Shown here: positions 12,243 through 23,995 of the stretch, one piece after another
Position numbering within the stretch: the stretch's first letter is position 1
Layout: each line of letters starts with the position of its first letter
NCBI GenBank assembly: GCA_030159075.1
Contig: BROG01000367.1
Coordinates: 434,001 to 498,000 of the forward strand
Length of the DNA: 64,000 bases
From: Atrina japonica
Lineage: Eukaryota > Mollusca > Bivalvia > Pterioida > Pinnidae
Direction of reading: 5' to 3'
Notes under the pieces: generated by a model
What the model was told of the DNA's origin: nothing
The model's database searches: none
What the model saw: the letters and a program-made list of their open reading frames with translations, nothing else
Position numbers and translations under genes: made by a program

Positions 12243-12823
12243 GATTCAAAACGTTTTGTAATTCGCATTCACTTGAAGACAGGGACAGGTACTCCAAAAT
12301 GTTTAAAAATGGGTATATATGATTATTTGTTATGCTTGATTGCCGTTTCACAAGTTGGAGACTAAATAGGTCAAGCGACGCTTCGAAGTAACCTGGGTAG
12401 CTTCTTCATAAAATCATGCTCATCCCCTGCTCAGGGAGACTTCTAATTCTAAGCCCCCCATAATAATTATGGTGATGATAATAAATATTACGATATTTGA
12501 TAATAAAATAAATTGCAACACAAAGTATAGTAATCGCACAATAGAACAAAAATATTGAAACAATTATGTATTCCATTTACGTTTCCTAATCTACATTTCT
12601 TTCCTTTAGGCTCACTAAATACAGCTCAATTTACATTGGATAGAAGCAGAGGCGTTTACACGACATGACAGGAGAACTAATTCGACTTAATGCATATGAA
12701 TCTGCGCTTATGCTCCACAAAGCTACTGTAGTATAGTTTACTCGAGAACACAGCAGTGGATGTACTAAACAGTGATGATAGAGAAGTTATACTCTAGAAG
12801 TAACCTGGGCGTAAATACCGACA

Positions 12824-12830
12824 TATAAAT
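12824..12830 (+). promoter_or_regulatory. possible TATA box for the calmodulin-like gene
   Basis: TATAAAT lies about 130 bp upstream of the candidate start codon at 12957. AT-rich host DNA produces this motif by chance often, so the support is only positional. Confidence 0.2.
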
Positions 12831-12956
12831 ACGTATCTCTATATCTGATCATCAGCTGTGTCTAAGATAACTAATTGCTTTCACTGGCTTGAGAGTAATC
12901 GTACATACGAGGGATTATAATTATTTCCTTATTCCAAAACTAACCAGGCCACAGAA

Positions 12957-12959
12957 ATG
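12957..12959 (+). CDS. candidate start-codon exon of the calmodulin-like gene
   Basis: ATG is followed directly by the donor GTGAGT (12960-12965). Exon 2 of the calmodulin-like gene begins in phase 0 with GCA, and calmodulin genes of many animals have their first intron directly after the ATG. The join would therefore restore the usual architecture. It would need a 26-kb intron full of repeats. Other ATG/GT sites exist (for example in SINEs at 23773 and 37393), so this is a hypothesis. Confidence 0.3.
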
Positions 12960-13164
12960 GTGAGTATTGCAGATTTTTTTACAATCCTTCTGAATGTGAA
13001 TGTTTACGAATTTCTATGTTTTTCAAGGTTTTAGGTATCGAATTTATTTTAAACTTTACCTGTGTGATACATGATTTACGGAAAACCTAATTACAAGTAC
13101 CAGTAATATGTTTTTATAGTTTAAGGAATGTTGTAACACATAGAACTGTTTTATGCTTAATATA

Positions 13165-13186
13165 ACTCTCTCTCTCTCTCTCTTTT

Positions 13187-13242
<56 letters not shown>
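13165..13242. repeat. (CT)n-(AC)n microsatellite
   Basis: CT repeats from 13165 to about 13206, interrupted by TTTTT, are followed by AC repeats to 13242. Confidence 0.93.
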
Positions 13243-13243
<1 letters not shown>

Positions 13244-14034
13244 GACCGGCCTTAACTTTATATTTTACAGTGATACTTTACATTTTTTAGTATTTGTGAT
13301 CTCGAATACGTATTCTACTCAATTATCAGATTTATCAATAAACCTTTTGGATCCACCCCACCCTTTAAAACATAGTTGCAAGAAGAAAGATGTAAGTTAC
13401 ACTGTAGTATTTCCCTCGGGGATCTTTACTACAGCTGATCACATCTGTTCAAATGATCCGTAGATAACAGCTCTGCCTAACCATCTTTCATTAAACGTTT
13501 CCACACATCGTACATACTACAACACTCTAATTACATTTGCCCTTTTCCTGGCCATCCTCTTTTACATGTGTAAGTTCATATCCAATTCATTTTAAATATG
13601 AGATTCATATCAGTGTATTCATACAGTATCCAAACAAATACCTATGTTTAGTAGATGGAATGTGAAACTTGGAGGACAGCGAGATTCGTAAAACCGGTTT
13701 ACCTTTTACCTAGTAATTCGCACGACAAGTTGTAGTGTAACTGTCCTTGAGTTTCTCCTTAGTCTATAATTAGACAAAAACTGTTTCATATTTGACTGCT
13801 TTTTTCTTGTTTTGACCTTGATGACTACGATAAAAAGAAAATTTATCCGTATAGACGGATAGACTGTTAAACCACAGTACGATACAGCCATCATTTACTT
13901 ACGATGTCGTTAAAACTCGTGTAAAACAATACCTTACTGTCTAGGAAAAGTTTTACTGTTTAGAGGCGGGTGCAAAGAATACTATTTAGTGTGAATGCAT
14001 TTCTGAAATACAATACGAATATAAATATATATAA

Positions 14035-14039
14035 ATATA

Positions 14040-14124
<85 letters not shown>
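14035..14124. repeat. (AT)n-(GA)n microsatellite
   Basis: An AT run to 14061 continues as GA dinucleotides to 14124. Confidence 0.93.
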
Positions 14125-14126
<2 letters not shown>

Positions 14127-14331
14127 GACATCGCTGTTCTAGTGAATGGATAATCATAATAACTGTCGAAATGTACCTAAATGAACTAACTTACACCCAC
14201 AAAGATAAATAAATACAGGTGCAACATTCATTCAAAAGATGCCTTGGTGTTGCACGGAACGTATGTATTTCCAATATTCGAGTAATAATACTTATCATAA
14301 TTTTTTCTTCTTCTGTCGTTTTAACAGCAAG

Positions 14332-14333
<2 letters not shown>

Positions 14334-14367
<34 letters not shown>
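14334..14367. repeat. (AC)n microsatellite
   Basis: About 34 bp of AC dinucleotides. Confidence 0.9.
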
Positions 14368-14370
<3 letters not shown>

Positions 14371-15044
14371 TCACACATGTGCAAGTACACACACATACAT
14401 ATATATATATATCTCGCAGTTAAATGAAACACAAAAATAGTATCATCAGTCTTTGTAACACTCCAGTATCGGAATGATGTCATCTGCAGCAGTAAAAAGT
14501 ATTTTTTTTTCCTGACGAGGACGTTGGATAAAATATGGCATATGCATAACAGTATACACGATTTTGTAATCCAAGACTTTTGTTCAAGGACGGACCTCCG
14601 ACAAAACGTAGACAAAGTGAAAGTAATAAAGAAATATCAAGAGTTGCCAAAATCTTGCTGTATGATTACCCGTCCACGCTGTAACATTATGTAGTACCAG
14701 ATTCCTTGGGAATATTTCGGCTAATTACACGATTGCTCTATATCCATCTGCTGAAGCAGATTTCTCCCGTGGAGACTGGTCGACTTTTTATGAATAATGA
14801 TCCGTAAATGATACATACTGATGTGATTTTCGTATGTTAAGTATAGAGCTTACTGGAATATAAGATACACATTGTATTCATTTCCGGTATCAGATTCTGA
14901 CCATTATTTTATTTGTAAATCGAGGTTGAGTCTATCACAAATATCTTAACTACTTTATCCCTGACAATATTTCTTTCTTAAAGTGATACCTATTCTAAAT
15001 AGTCTTAATTAGATAATTTAACTGAAAATGATTTAGGTCATCGC

Positions 15045-15120
15045 CATAACGAAATTGCCGGCTTGACTCGAACTCACGAGGAAGAGTCGAACCCGCTACC
15101 GACTCGGCCAGGCCGGCTTT
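15045..15120 (-). mobile_element. tRNA-like SINE head (minus)
   Basis: The minus strand reads GGCCTGGCCGAGTCGGTAGC (A-box region) and GTGAGTTCGAGTCAAGCCGG (B-box region). It resembles the head of the SINE at 49407-49675. Flanks are diverged, so it is taken as a SINE fragment rather than a working tRNA gene. Confidence 0.6.
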
Positions 15121-15417
15121 AGCAGTTTTGAGAGTTTTTGCAGGTAGGTTTCCCGCGGAAAAGCGATGGTCTTTCCCACATGTCAAATTATCGTTTAGAA
15201 ATTATCACTACATTCTGAAACAGGAATGGTTAATTTTGGCGTGTTTCTTGAAAAAATCGATCACAGTTGAACTGGTTATACATCTGATAGAACACTATCG
15301 AAATAGTGCCAAACACTCCCTTCCATTCTTATTATGTTTCTCATTATGACTTGTGCAAGGCGAGTGTTCCAGGTATTATTCAGTACATGATACTCTTGTC
15401 CTGTAAGTATTTTTAGG

Positions 15418-15640
15418 TGGGGCCTTCGTGGCGGAGTGGTTAGAACATCGCGCTTATAACCATGAAAAGTCTCTCACTTCTGGTCAGCGCAGGTTCGAGC
15501 CCCGCTGGAACCTAAGTGGATTTTTGTGAGAAAGTTTGCCAGTTTACTTGCAGAAGGCCAGTGGTCTCTTCCGGGGTATACTGTAACCGGGTTCTCTCCC
15601 GTAAAACACTATTCAAAGTCAAAACTATATCTTAAGAATT
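15418..15640 (+). mobile_element. tRNA-derived SINE, best-preserved copy
   Basis: An A-box-like GTGGCGGAGTGGTTAGAACA and a B-box-like GGTTCGAGCCCC are followed by a body shared by all copies (GTGAGAAAGTTTGCC, GGCCAGTGGTCTCTTCCGGG, TGTAACCGGGTTCTCTCC). RNA polymerase III would read it from these internal boxes. Copies share the tail motif GAAAAATxxTTGAGTGTGxxGTAAA, which is diverged here. Confidence 0.8.
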
Positions 15641-15999
15641 TAATTTATGGCATGAAAAACATGTTGTACGCAATAAATGACTTCAAATAAATGTTCACAT
15701 TTTATTTACTGTGGGGTATTGTAATTACATTATTGTGTCAGTAGTTTCAGTTACTATATTATTACCCAAGAGAAATTCTCGGCATGTGTTAGTGTCTGAG
15801 ACATTGTATAGTTGATGCGCAATATATGCATTGTTAATGTCAAATACCACTAACAAGCCAACATGAAGATTAAATGTATGTCTAAAACGTTTTTGTAGTG
15901 TTATAGTTTGTGTCTATAAAGCCATGCTATTGTATAATTGTATAAAAATTATAGATACCAAAGTATTAATAGAAAGAAGGTTGATGAGGCAGTACTAGT

Positions 16000-16200
16000 A
16001 TACAATTAGGTGGAAACTGGACACAGGCGGGCATCTGAAAATCCAGCAAGGATCCACTGCCGACCAGTCAATCCCGTAATCCACAATTAATTTGAAATAC
16101 ACGTAATTGAGGAATGAAACCTCGTAATAATCTGTAAAAACGATTCAACAACCACTATCGAACAGGCATTTCAACATTTCACTTAACTCACTTGGTATTT
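16000..16200 (+). repeat. family R dispersed repeat, diverged copy
   Basis: Contains CATCTGAAAATCCAGC, a diverged central part, then GGAATGAAACCTCGTAATAA, CAACAACCACTATCGAACAG and TCAACATTTCACTTA as in other family R copies. Confidence 0.6.
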
Positions 16201-16204
16201 CAGT

Positions 16205-16470
16205 ACCAGCTAATAATCCTATAGTAAAGTAATATTTGGCACTGGTAACACCATTTAAATTCTAAATTATTTAAAACCTAAGATAGTCATCTTTTTACAG
16301 TGGTTACTCTTAGACGGATTTGGCTATGTATTTAGATTTATTTTTATTTTGGCCTTGTATTATACCACTTTTTCTTTAGAAAATCTATTTATAATTGGAA
16401 CTCAACTGATGAAGTCTATTGACAAAAACGATCGTCTTGAGCATTATAACTTTGGTATTATGTTTATAAT
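16205..16470 (-). repeat. ribozyme-bearing dispersed repeat, copy B (inverted relative to A)
   Basis: Reverse complement of the blocks in 10776-11060, including CCATTTAAAT/GTAAATGGTG, AAGATAGTCATC, GTTACTCTTAGACGGATTT and GATCGTCTTGAGCATTATAA. The strand is given relative to copy A. Confidence 0.72.
16397..16442 (+). ncRNA. hammerhead-ribozyme-like motif, copy B (core mutated)
   Basis: The order is stem I CTCAA (16401-16405), CTGATGA (16406-16412), stem II GTC-TATT-GAC (16414-16423), an A-rich core where GAAA is expected, C-GATC-GTC (16429-16436), and TTGAG pairing with the first arm. The G of the GAAA core is A here, which should weaken or abolish cleavage. Stem II is better paired than in copy A. 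Confidence 0.5.
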
Positions 16471-18357
16471 ATTTATAAACAATAATGCGATGCTATCGAA
16501 GTGCTTTGTAAGTTTTTGTTATATTCACAAAATATAAAGTTTTCAAAGTATTGCAAACCAAATTCTATATCTTAAAGAAGCATTAGCTGTGTTTACTAAA
16601 AAAACGATATTTCTATTTTTTCTACTTGATGTACAATGGCATGTAAGAGTTACACACAGACTTATATCTGATATAATCTTATATTCCTATATTTTATTTT
16701 ATGGAAATAAGGTCAGATCCAGTGTGGTATGCATATACAAATAGTAAGGTTGAAATGATCGAGTGCAAATGAATGATGTAAATAATTGCCTTATTGGGTC
16801 TCTCAAACAATTTTCACAAAATGTATAGGAATTTAAGATTTTTTATACCAGTGAATATCTAATTTTTGTTATATTGTATATATCAGTCTAAGTAGTGAAA
16901 AGGGAAGAATAAAAACAGCTAATGCTTCTTTAAGGAGTTTAATCAAGAATAATTACATACTTTCTTTTAAAGCTGGCTATCAATTTAGTGAAACCGGAGA
17001 CATATATGTCTCTTTTTAAACACATGTACATTATAACCGGCTGTAAAACAAGCAACATTAGGTTTTCAGCGAATTTATGTTTTTGTGAATATATATGAAA
17101 CTATGAATATTTGCTATATATACGTGATTCTGGTAATTGACCGGTGGATGTTTATTTGAACGAGGTTTTACGACCAAGTAGAAATTCAGAACTTCGCGGA
17201 TTAGTATAGTGCTAAATATTAAACGTATGGCAACTTATGACGACATATCACGCATCTGTACACGTCACGCCACCGGACACAAAATCTGTTTTAGGCTTCT
17301 TTCGTGAAACTAATATATCATGAGTTTAAGGACTTTTTATGCCTGATGACAAAATTCCTGGGCTTGTTTCACAACTGAGTCGAACAAGGCAGAATATTGC
17401 ACGGGCACTAAATGTATGAACACCTACCACCCACGATATCTTAAGTGTGAAAAGATGACTCGGTATATTTTCTTATATAGGATCTGCTAGTTAAACGATT
17501 TGTGATGATTGGAATCTGTTAGAAAAGAAACACATACACGGAAGAAGCATGCCAAAATAAATATATAAATGCAGTCCATTTTCCCTTGTACTAGGCTATA
17601 ACGGTTCACGGGGAATATCCGGTAATAGAACATATTAATAGACGATAGATTCATTCACATTCATAACAACCCTAGATTATAACGCTTATAGATGGTTAGG
17701 CGTTTGGGCCTTAGATTTGCAGGATTTGATTGAAATTCATATATGTTAAACCATTTCTTTAATCTTTCGAATCAGGTTGTGACCATTTCCTCGTCAATTC
17801 TGGAGATAAGTTAAAATAATAGGTCTTTCGAATGATATTTTTGAGATCATGGTAACCTCAGTAAACTAAAGAACCATTTCTAAATTGGCGCAGCACGAAT
17901 TTTCCGAATTACGTCCGCGTGCTCTTTTTTCTCTATAACGCTTTGTGCTAAAGCGCACGGGAGATATTACTTTTTCAAATGTTAAGAATACAGACATGAT
18001 TTGAAATATCCTGTCGCCAATTCCATACCCTCTAAGCGGAAGTTTAATCAAGTGAATTAAAATCATCACATTCAGAGTACTTCCGGTACACCGACGAAAC
18101 AGTAACGATTGCTATTTAAGTTACAATTGCTAATTGAGGAGATTCGAATTATGCGTTCCGATCCGTTTTGCACTTACTATGCAAATTGAGTCTCGTTTGT
18201 TGCGTGGGTTTTGGGGATTATTGGCAAAACGTTTATTGTGTCGCTGTGAAAAGTAAATACATCTCACTTCATATATTACAGCAACAAATTACATTCAATG
18301 ATAATGAAAAATAATTTATCAACTGAAATTAAGTGTGATAGCTGCTAGCATCCTAGC

Positions 18358-18440
18358 ATGATGTTGAGACCATTTTTAATATCCAATTTGTCGTTTTCTA
18401 ATGGACTTGATAGTTTCGAATATCCATTGGTACTTTTTCA
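18358..18440 (+). repeat. dispersed repeat pair, copy 2
   Basis: Matches 7703-7785 with scattered differences, including the shared TATCCATTGGTAC. Confidence 0.6.
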
Positions 18441-18899
18441 TTTATATTTTCAGTATATGCCCTGGGAGAAACGGTTATATGGGTCTCTTACAAAGAAGAG
18501 TTCCAAATCTGATGTAATTCTTATATTCCGCATTACATCCTATTGCCAAGTTTACGGGAACTAAACATACCTTCAATGCTGGAGAATGTGAAATACATGT
18601 ATCTAAATTTAAGGCACTTCACCTATCGGTGGTGACGTGTTCATGTAAGCTCATGAAACCTTCGGTGTGACTTTTAAAACATTGAAACCTATTAAGATAC
18701 ATATTTGTACCTACGATATGTTCAGATCAGACGAATCCAACTGTCCAGTTAGAATATTAAAGTGAAAACAATTTCTCAAAATTTATAAATCACTTTTTCT
18801 GTTAGTTAGATTCCAGTTCGATCTCATACCTTCCAATCAAAACAGATGTTGGAGTGTAAAAGTGATTGTGATTGGTTGATGAAGTTGCATCATTAGAAA

Positions 18900-19290
18900 C
18901 AATAATCTTGAGTACTGTATACATTGAATTTTTTGCCCGTGGTTATTTTTGCCGTATTCTCCTTGTCTTAAATTCGCCCTAAATTACCATTGTCTCATTG
19001 ATGAAATGTATTGCTGTACTTCAATGATTCAACTTAAAATTTTCACTTTCGTCTAAGGGCGAAAATGTCGATAATTAAACGGAAGTGAAAAATTTCCAGG
19101 TTTACAATATATATGTATAGTATATTAACCGATATTTTGTAGTTTCTGGATGGAACTCGATTCCCCCTAAATCACCATAGTCACATTGATGAAATGAATT
19201 GCTGTGCTTCAAGTATTTAGCTGGAAACTTCTAAGGGCGAAAATAGCGAAAATTAAACTGGAGCGAAAATTTTCAAGTATACAGTATTTC
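18900..19290. repeat. tandem pair of 'TTCGCCC/GGGCGAAAAT' repeats
   Basis: Two related blocks (about 18905-19115 and 19140-19290) share CATTGATGAAATG, ATTGCTGT(A/G)CTTCAA, CTAAGGGCGAAAAT and AATTAAAC. A related piece with AAGGGCGAAAATAACCACGG lies at 29645-29725. Confidence 0.6.
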
Positions 19291-19973
19291 TTTAGACCTA
19301 TGTTTTTGCAAAACTGTAACATATATATTATTTTTATAATTTTGTATTGAGAGAATAGGTGCAACTTGAACATGGGCATGAACAGAATTCAGTGTCTTTG
19401 AAATAATATCAAAGTACACACGCCCCTGCGTTGCATCATAAATATGTCATCTTTTTGTATTTTTTGTTTCTATCAAACAGCAGAAAAAAATGGTTAGGAG
19501 ACTGGCATGATATTGCTTTCATATGTTCTTGACAAGAAATTGTTTATCTTGTATTTTGTTTTGATGACTGGAATATTCATTAGGTTCTTTTACGACAAGT
19601 ACATCAAAGTCATAGAGGTAATATTTTCTGAAGGAAAAAAATAAACATCTGTTATCTATAGTATCATTTTACTTCATACAGCCTCGAGCTGCCTAAGAAT
19701 CTCCAGTACAGAGTTTGTTGAAATGATACTGGAGTAGAATGTCATTAGTATAAGGATATACTTTCTTTATATCTCCACCATTTTGATTTTATGACACATA
19801 TCTTAATGCTCTCCGGTTATGCGTATATATAAACATAAAACCTAACGGATCGTATTGCTCACGTATTGCTCACGACTGTCATTAAGATCAGTTGAGTTCG
19901 AATTTGAAATACACAAAAAGGTCAGAAAAAAGTGAGATGAAACTAGACTTTAATATATAGTCTAAATTGTGGA

Positions 19974-20224
19974 GGAGGCCTCTGTCGTTGAGTGGTTTGG
20001 AGAATCACGCTCTAAAACCATTAAGTTTCTCACCTCTAGTGAGATTGGGTTCGAGTCCTGCTAGAATCTAAGCTGATTTGGAGAGAAAGTTTGCCTGTTA
20101 ACTTGCGGAAGGCCAGGGGTTTCATAAGCATTTTAATCAGGTTTTCTATTTCACCACTTAAACTGACCGCAATCATATGGCTGAAAAATTGTTGAGTGTG
20201 GAATAAAGCAACATTAAAAATTCT
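19974..20224 (+). mobile_element. tRNA-derived SINE
   Basis: Same family as 15418: CTGTCGTTGAGTGGTTTGGA, GGTTCGAGTCCTGCTAGAAT, AGAAAGTTTGCCTGTTAACT, GGCCAGGGG, then TTGTTGAGTGTGGAATAAAG. More diverged in the middle than the copy at 15418. Confidence 0.75.
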
Positions 20225-20283
20225 AAAGAGTAGTAGAGTATTTGTTGTTGATGCAGTAAGTCTTAGGGAAGTTTAGGCTTTTA

Positions 20284-20515
20284 TCATGTTGCAAGTTTTG
20301 AATTTACTGGGTGGGTGTAAGTTGTCATGTTGTAAGTTTTGAATTTACTGGGTGGGTGTAAGTTGTCATGTTGTAAATTTTGAATTTACTGGGTGGGTGT
20401 AAATTGTCATGTTGTAATTTTTGAACTTACTGGGTGGGTGTAAGTTGTCCTGTTGTTAATTTTGTAATTACACCAACCCAGTAAATTAAAAAATTTACAA
20501 CATTTCACCCAAGGT
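20284..20515. repeat. 41-bp minisatellite plus one inverted unit
   Basis: About 4.3 units of 41 bp carrying TTACTGGGTGGGTGTAAGTT run from 20284 to 20459. They are followed directly by one unit in reverse orientation (ACACCAACCCAGTAAATT, 20470-20515), so the end of the array can fold back. Confidence 0.8.
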
Positions 20516-22069
20516 GCTTGGTTTCTGTCTAAACACTTTTGAATTTTTGCTGTAAATATTTGTTGCAAAAAATCAGGACTATGTTTCCATAATAAATATT
20601 ACTCTGCCGATGATATGATAATGACTATGGTAATGTTTATACAATGATAATGAGGATTGTGGCGATGATGATGGTAATGGAATGATGACGATTACGACTA
20701 TTATGATAAAAATAGATAACACAGTTTTCGGAAATAAATATAAACATAAAAAAGATAGAACGACCAAAATCGACCATTCTTCTTTTTTATCAGTCAATCA
20801 GAGGATATAAACAATCTGTATTGATTCACTCTGCCTGTTTGTCAACATAATCACCTCGGCCATCTATTATTTCTAGAAATAATTTGTTATATTAAATTAT
20901 TTGTCAAACAATAATTCGTTTATTGTGGCATTTGTCCAGAAAACTGGGTTACTCCGAAGATGAACAGATAAATTGAGAGTGAATAGTAAATTACCTGTAA
21001 CGATGATATACGACTTTATGTTTATTTATATTTACATTAAAACCTCCTTATATTGTTATAATTTGTTCAGCCCAAATTTGGCAATATAAAGGGGCTTTGG
21101 CGATTGGTTGAGGGAAACTTTAAATTAAATTATCAGGAAAATAGCTAAAAATTGTGAAGTTAATTTAGGTGACAAATGAAACGAGTGGCTTTATAAAAAG
21201 GTTGCATGCATTATTTTCTCTTACGTTTGTTGTATTCGGCCGTGTTTTATTGGGATGCTAAAGATGTTCTTTCAACGAAAGTAATATATTAATTTTATAT
21301 CGCACTTCCTCGTTTATCATATATTATTTTTGTTTACAGAAGAATAGCGTTCATTGTGGTGTTTTAAGAGTAGAAATCCAAATTTAAACGCGCGGGGCAA
21401 AATTAAACTATGCCGCATCAATTGTGGTCTGAGATTTTCTTATATTATCTATATAAACGCATTCCGAAAAATAACGAGTAATAGGGTTTTTAGTTATATT
21501 ACATTCAACTACTTTGTCATTGGGCGAAAAATTTACATGCATATTTTATACAATATTTTATGAAATATGATATATGAGAGATACATCACTTGGTGGTTTG
21601 AAGAACAAATGTATGCGTATTATCAAATAAACTCGCCAAACGAAACTCGTTGTAACTGAATCCAACATCGTAAATTAACTTTCGGCATGTTTTATCAAGA
21701 TAACCGAGTGTCAAGGAGATTACCGTGAACAATATTACATGGAAGACGGAATCAGACGTCAATATGTGTATCTATATCATGTTCATGCGAAAAATAATTT
21801 TTATATGTGAATAGGAAATATAGATTCGGATCACGTTTCCTTTTTCGACATTGCTTCGGCTTAAACAAGTATTGGGCATGTGAACTGAAGGTTTTCCTAA
21901 TGTTTGACTCAGATGTGCATATTACAATTAGTCCTACGTCAGAGGAATAATATACTGCAGTACAGTATTCATGTCATCCCTGCAAAACTATGTTTCAGGT
22001 TTTAGATAATGATGAATGTTGGTAATTTCGTGTTCAATAATATTTTATTGTAATAAATTGGTTAAGAGC

Positions 22070-22440
22070 TATACTACCAATCCCAAAAATCATAAGACAA
22101 TACATAACACAGGTGAAATAGGACATACAAGGACCTATGAAAATCCAGAGGTGAGATCAGGTGTCATGAGTAGTTAGCATAGCCTGTCGACAAATCACAC
22201 CTGCCCTAATTCCATAATAATTGAAATAATATAGAATCTCAGATACTAAAATATAAATCTTCAAGGTGTCCAGGATGCACTAACAGAACTGGTGGTATTG
22301 GACAAACACGGATCTCTGGAAATCTAGAGGTGGGATCGGGTGCATATTTGAGGAATACATCCTCTTCCTAATTATTAATAAGACAATTCAACACTCACTA
22401 CCGAACAGGAAATTGAATATTTCATTAAATGAAACACTAT
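22070..22440 (+). repeat. two tandem family R copies
   Basis: The first copy has ACCTATGAAAATCCAGAGGT and GTCATGAGTAGTTAGCATAG. The second has CGGATCTCTGGAAATCTAGA and GGTGGGATCGGGTG with the CAACACTCACTACCGAACAG block. Both are diverged. Confidence 0.6.
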
Positions 22441-23751
22441 AATTGCAAAGCGAAAGGTTCGACCCCATACCAAAAAAAAAAAAAAAAAACTGTGACAGAG
22501 CACCTTAACGTAACGTGTGCACATCGATAGCAAGTCAATAAATATTACCAATTAAATAAAACCGTTCAAACTCCAAATTTAGAAATGCATTATTGAGTTA
22601 AATGAATGTCTTCGTGATTTGAAAACAGAAGTGTTTTGGAAAGATATATGACCATGTAGATCTTTGGGCAATGATTTGAGTATTAGAGTCTTGAAAGAAC
22701 ATACAATTTCCTCAATCACTATATCTTTGTTTGGAAGTTGAATAAAAAATATTGACAATAATCAATATTTTCGACATTTCAGCAAATATTTAGTTTCACT
22801 AACAAGATTTTTGTTTTCCCCAGGCATTATATTACAATCGAAAACATTTTCCCCTGTCATTTGAAGGAAATTAAGTACCATTGTCAAGCCGTGATGGCTC
22901 ATCATCGCATCTTTTAAACGAATGTGATAAATTGATTTTTTATAAAATCTACGAAACTGCGGCTTGGGATTCTGAGTTACGCCTTCATTCGTTTTTCATA
23001 CATGACTGTGATTCTCGACATAAGCTGTTCCGTAAAGAAAAATGCTGAGGTACAATTTTTTCCATTCCAATTTTCCTTTTTATCTGTTACTGATAATTAG
23101 AACATCTTTTATGGTCACGAAAAATAAACATCAGGTGGTACTAAATTAAATGAATAAACAGACTTAATTAAATTACAGTTTTTCCCGTTTTAATTATCAA
23201 CCTTAATTTGTAAATTGTTCCTTGGCATATTAACATCGTTCGCTTTACCATTAGAATTTCAAATTACTGTTAGACATTGCAATGTTTTGCGGCTTTGTTA
23301 TAGTTTCCTATCGTGATTTAATTGTTTTCTGTTACGGTCAATATTTCTAAAAAAAAACGAGGTTAGTAGGTCAGAGAGAGAATCAATGCAAGTTTGTTTT
23401 TATATCCTTGATAATGGCGATATGAACTTTTTCTTCTATACAGGAAATGCAGTTATTATTAGCCTTAATTTTGGGCAGGGAATTTTACTGATACTTGTAA
23501 AAGAAAAATGTTTGTCTTTTCCCAAACACTTGTTTAGTTCTGTATAATATGACAATTTTATAGTTGTTTTAATAACGATTCTCCAGATGTTTGTTCATTT
23601 TTTAAAATGATCTACTGTTATGGTACAGGAGTTTCAATAATAATATTATTGCAGTCAATCATTTGTACGATACTTTGGTGATTTCTATTTTCAAACACGC
23701 TTCAATACATTGCATTCAACACAACCTTAATGTACACTTAGAACTTAGACT

Positions 23752-23995
23752 GGAGCGCCCGTGACCGGATGGTAAGAACATGGCGCTTTAAACCATGACG
23801 CCTCTCACTTCTTGTCAGCATTGGTTCGAGTCTCGCTGGAATCTAAATTGATTTTGTTTGATAGTTCACTTCCGGAAGGATTGTAGTCTCTTCCGGGTCA
23901 CACTGTAACCTGGACTCCTCTGTGCACTTTTTAATCGTGCATCATATAACTGAAAAATGTTGAGTATGGCGTAAAATACCATTAAAACACACAAA
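23752..23995 (+). mobile_element. tRNA-derived SINE
   Basis: GTGACCGGATGGTAAGAACA, GGTTCGAGTCTCGCTGGAAT, GTAGTCTCTTCCGGG and TGTAACCTGG are present, and the tail is AAAATGTTGAGTATGGCGTA. Confidence 0.75.

Larger units (their letters stand above)
6119..12956. other. host non-coding DNA with nested repeats
   Basis: No gene is supportable. Contents include family R (about 6530-6700), a repeat shared with 18358-18440 (7703-7785), a poly(A)/poly(C) tract (7890-7941), a foldback inside a degenerate minisatellite (8470-9440), a minus-strand SINE (10004-10130), the ribozyme-bearing repeat (10776-11100), and AT, GTT and GT microsatellites (12083-12242). The largest open frame (10355-10771, minus) has no recognisable motif and no coding-like composition. 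Confidence 0.55.

Noticed and set aside
15045..15120. A functional tRNA gene
   Set aside because: Has A- and B-box-like sequence but a disrupted cloverleaf and a SINE relative at 49407. Treated as a SINE fragment.
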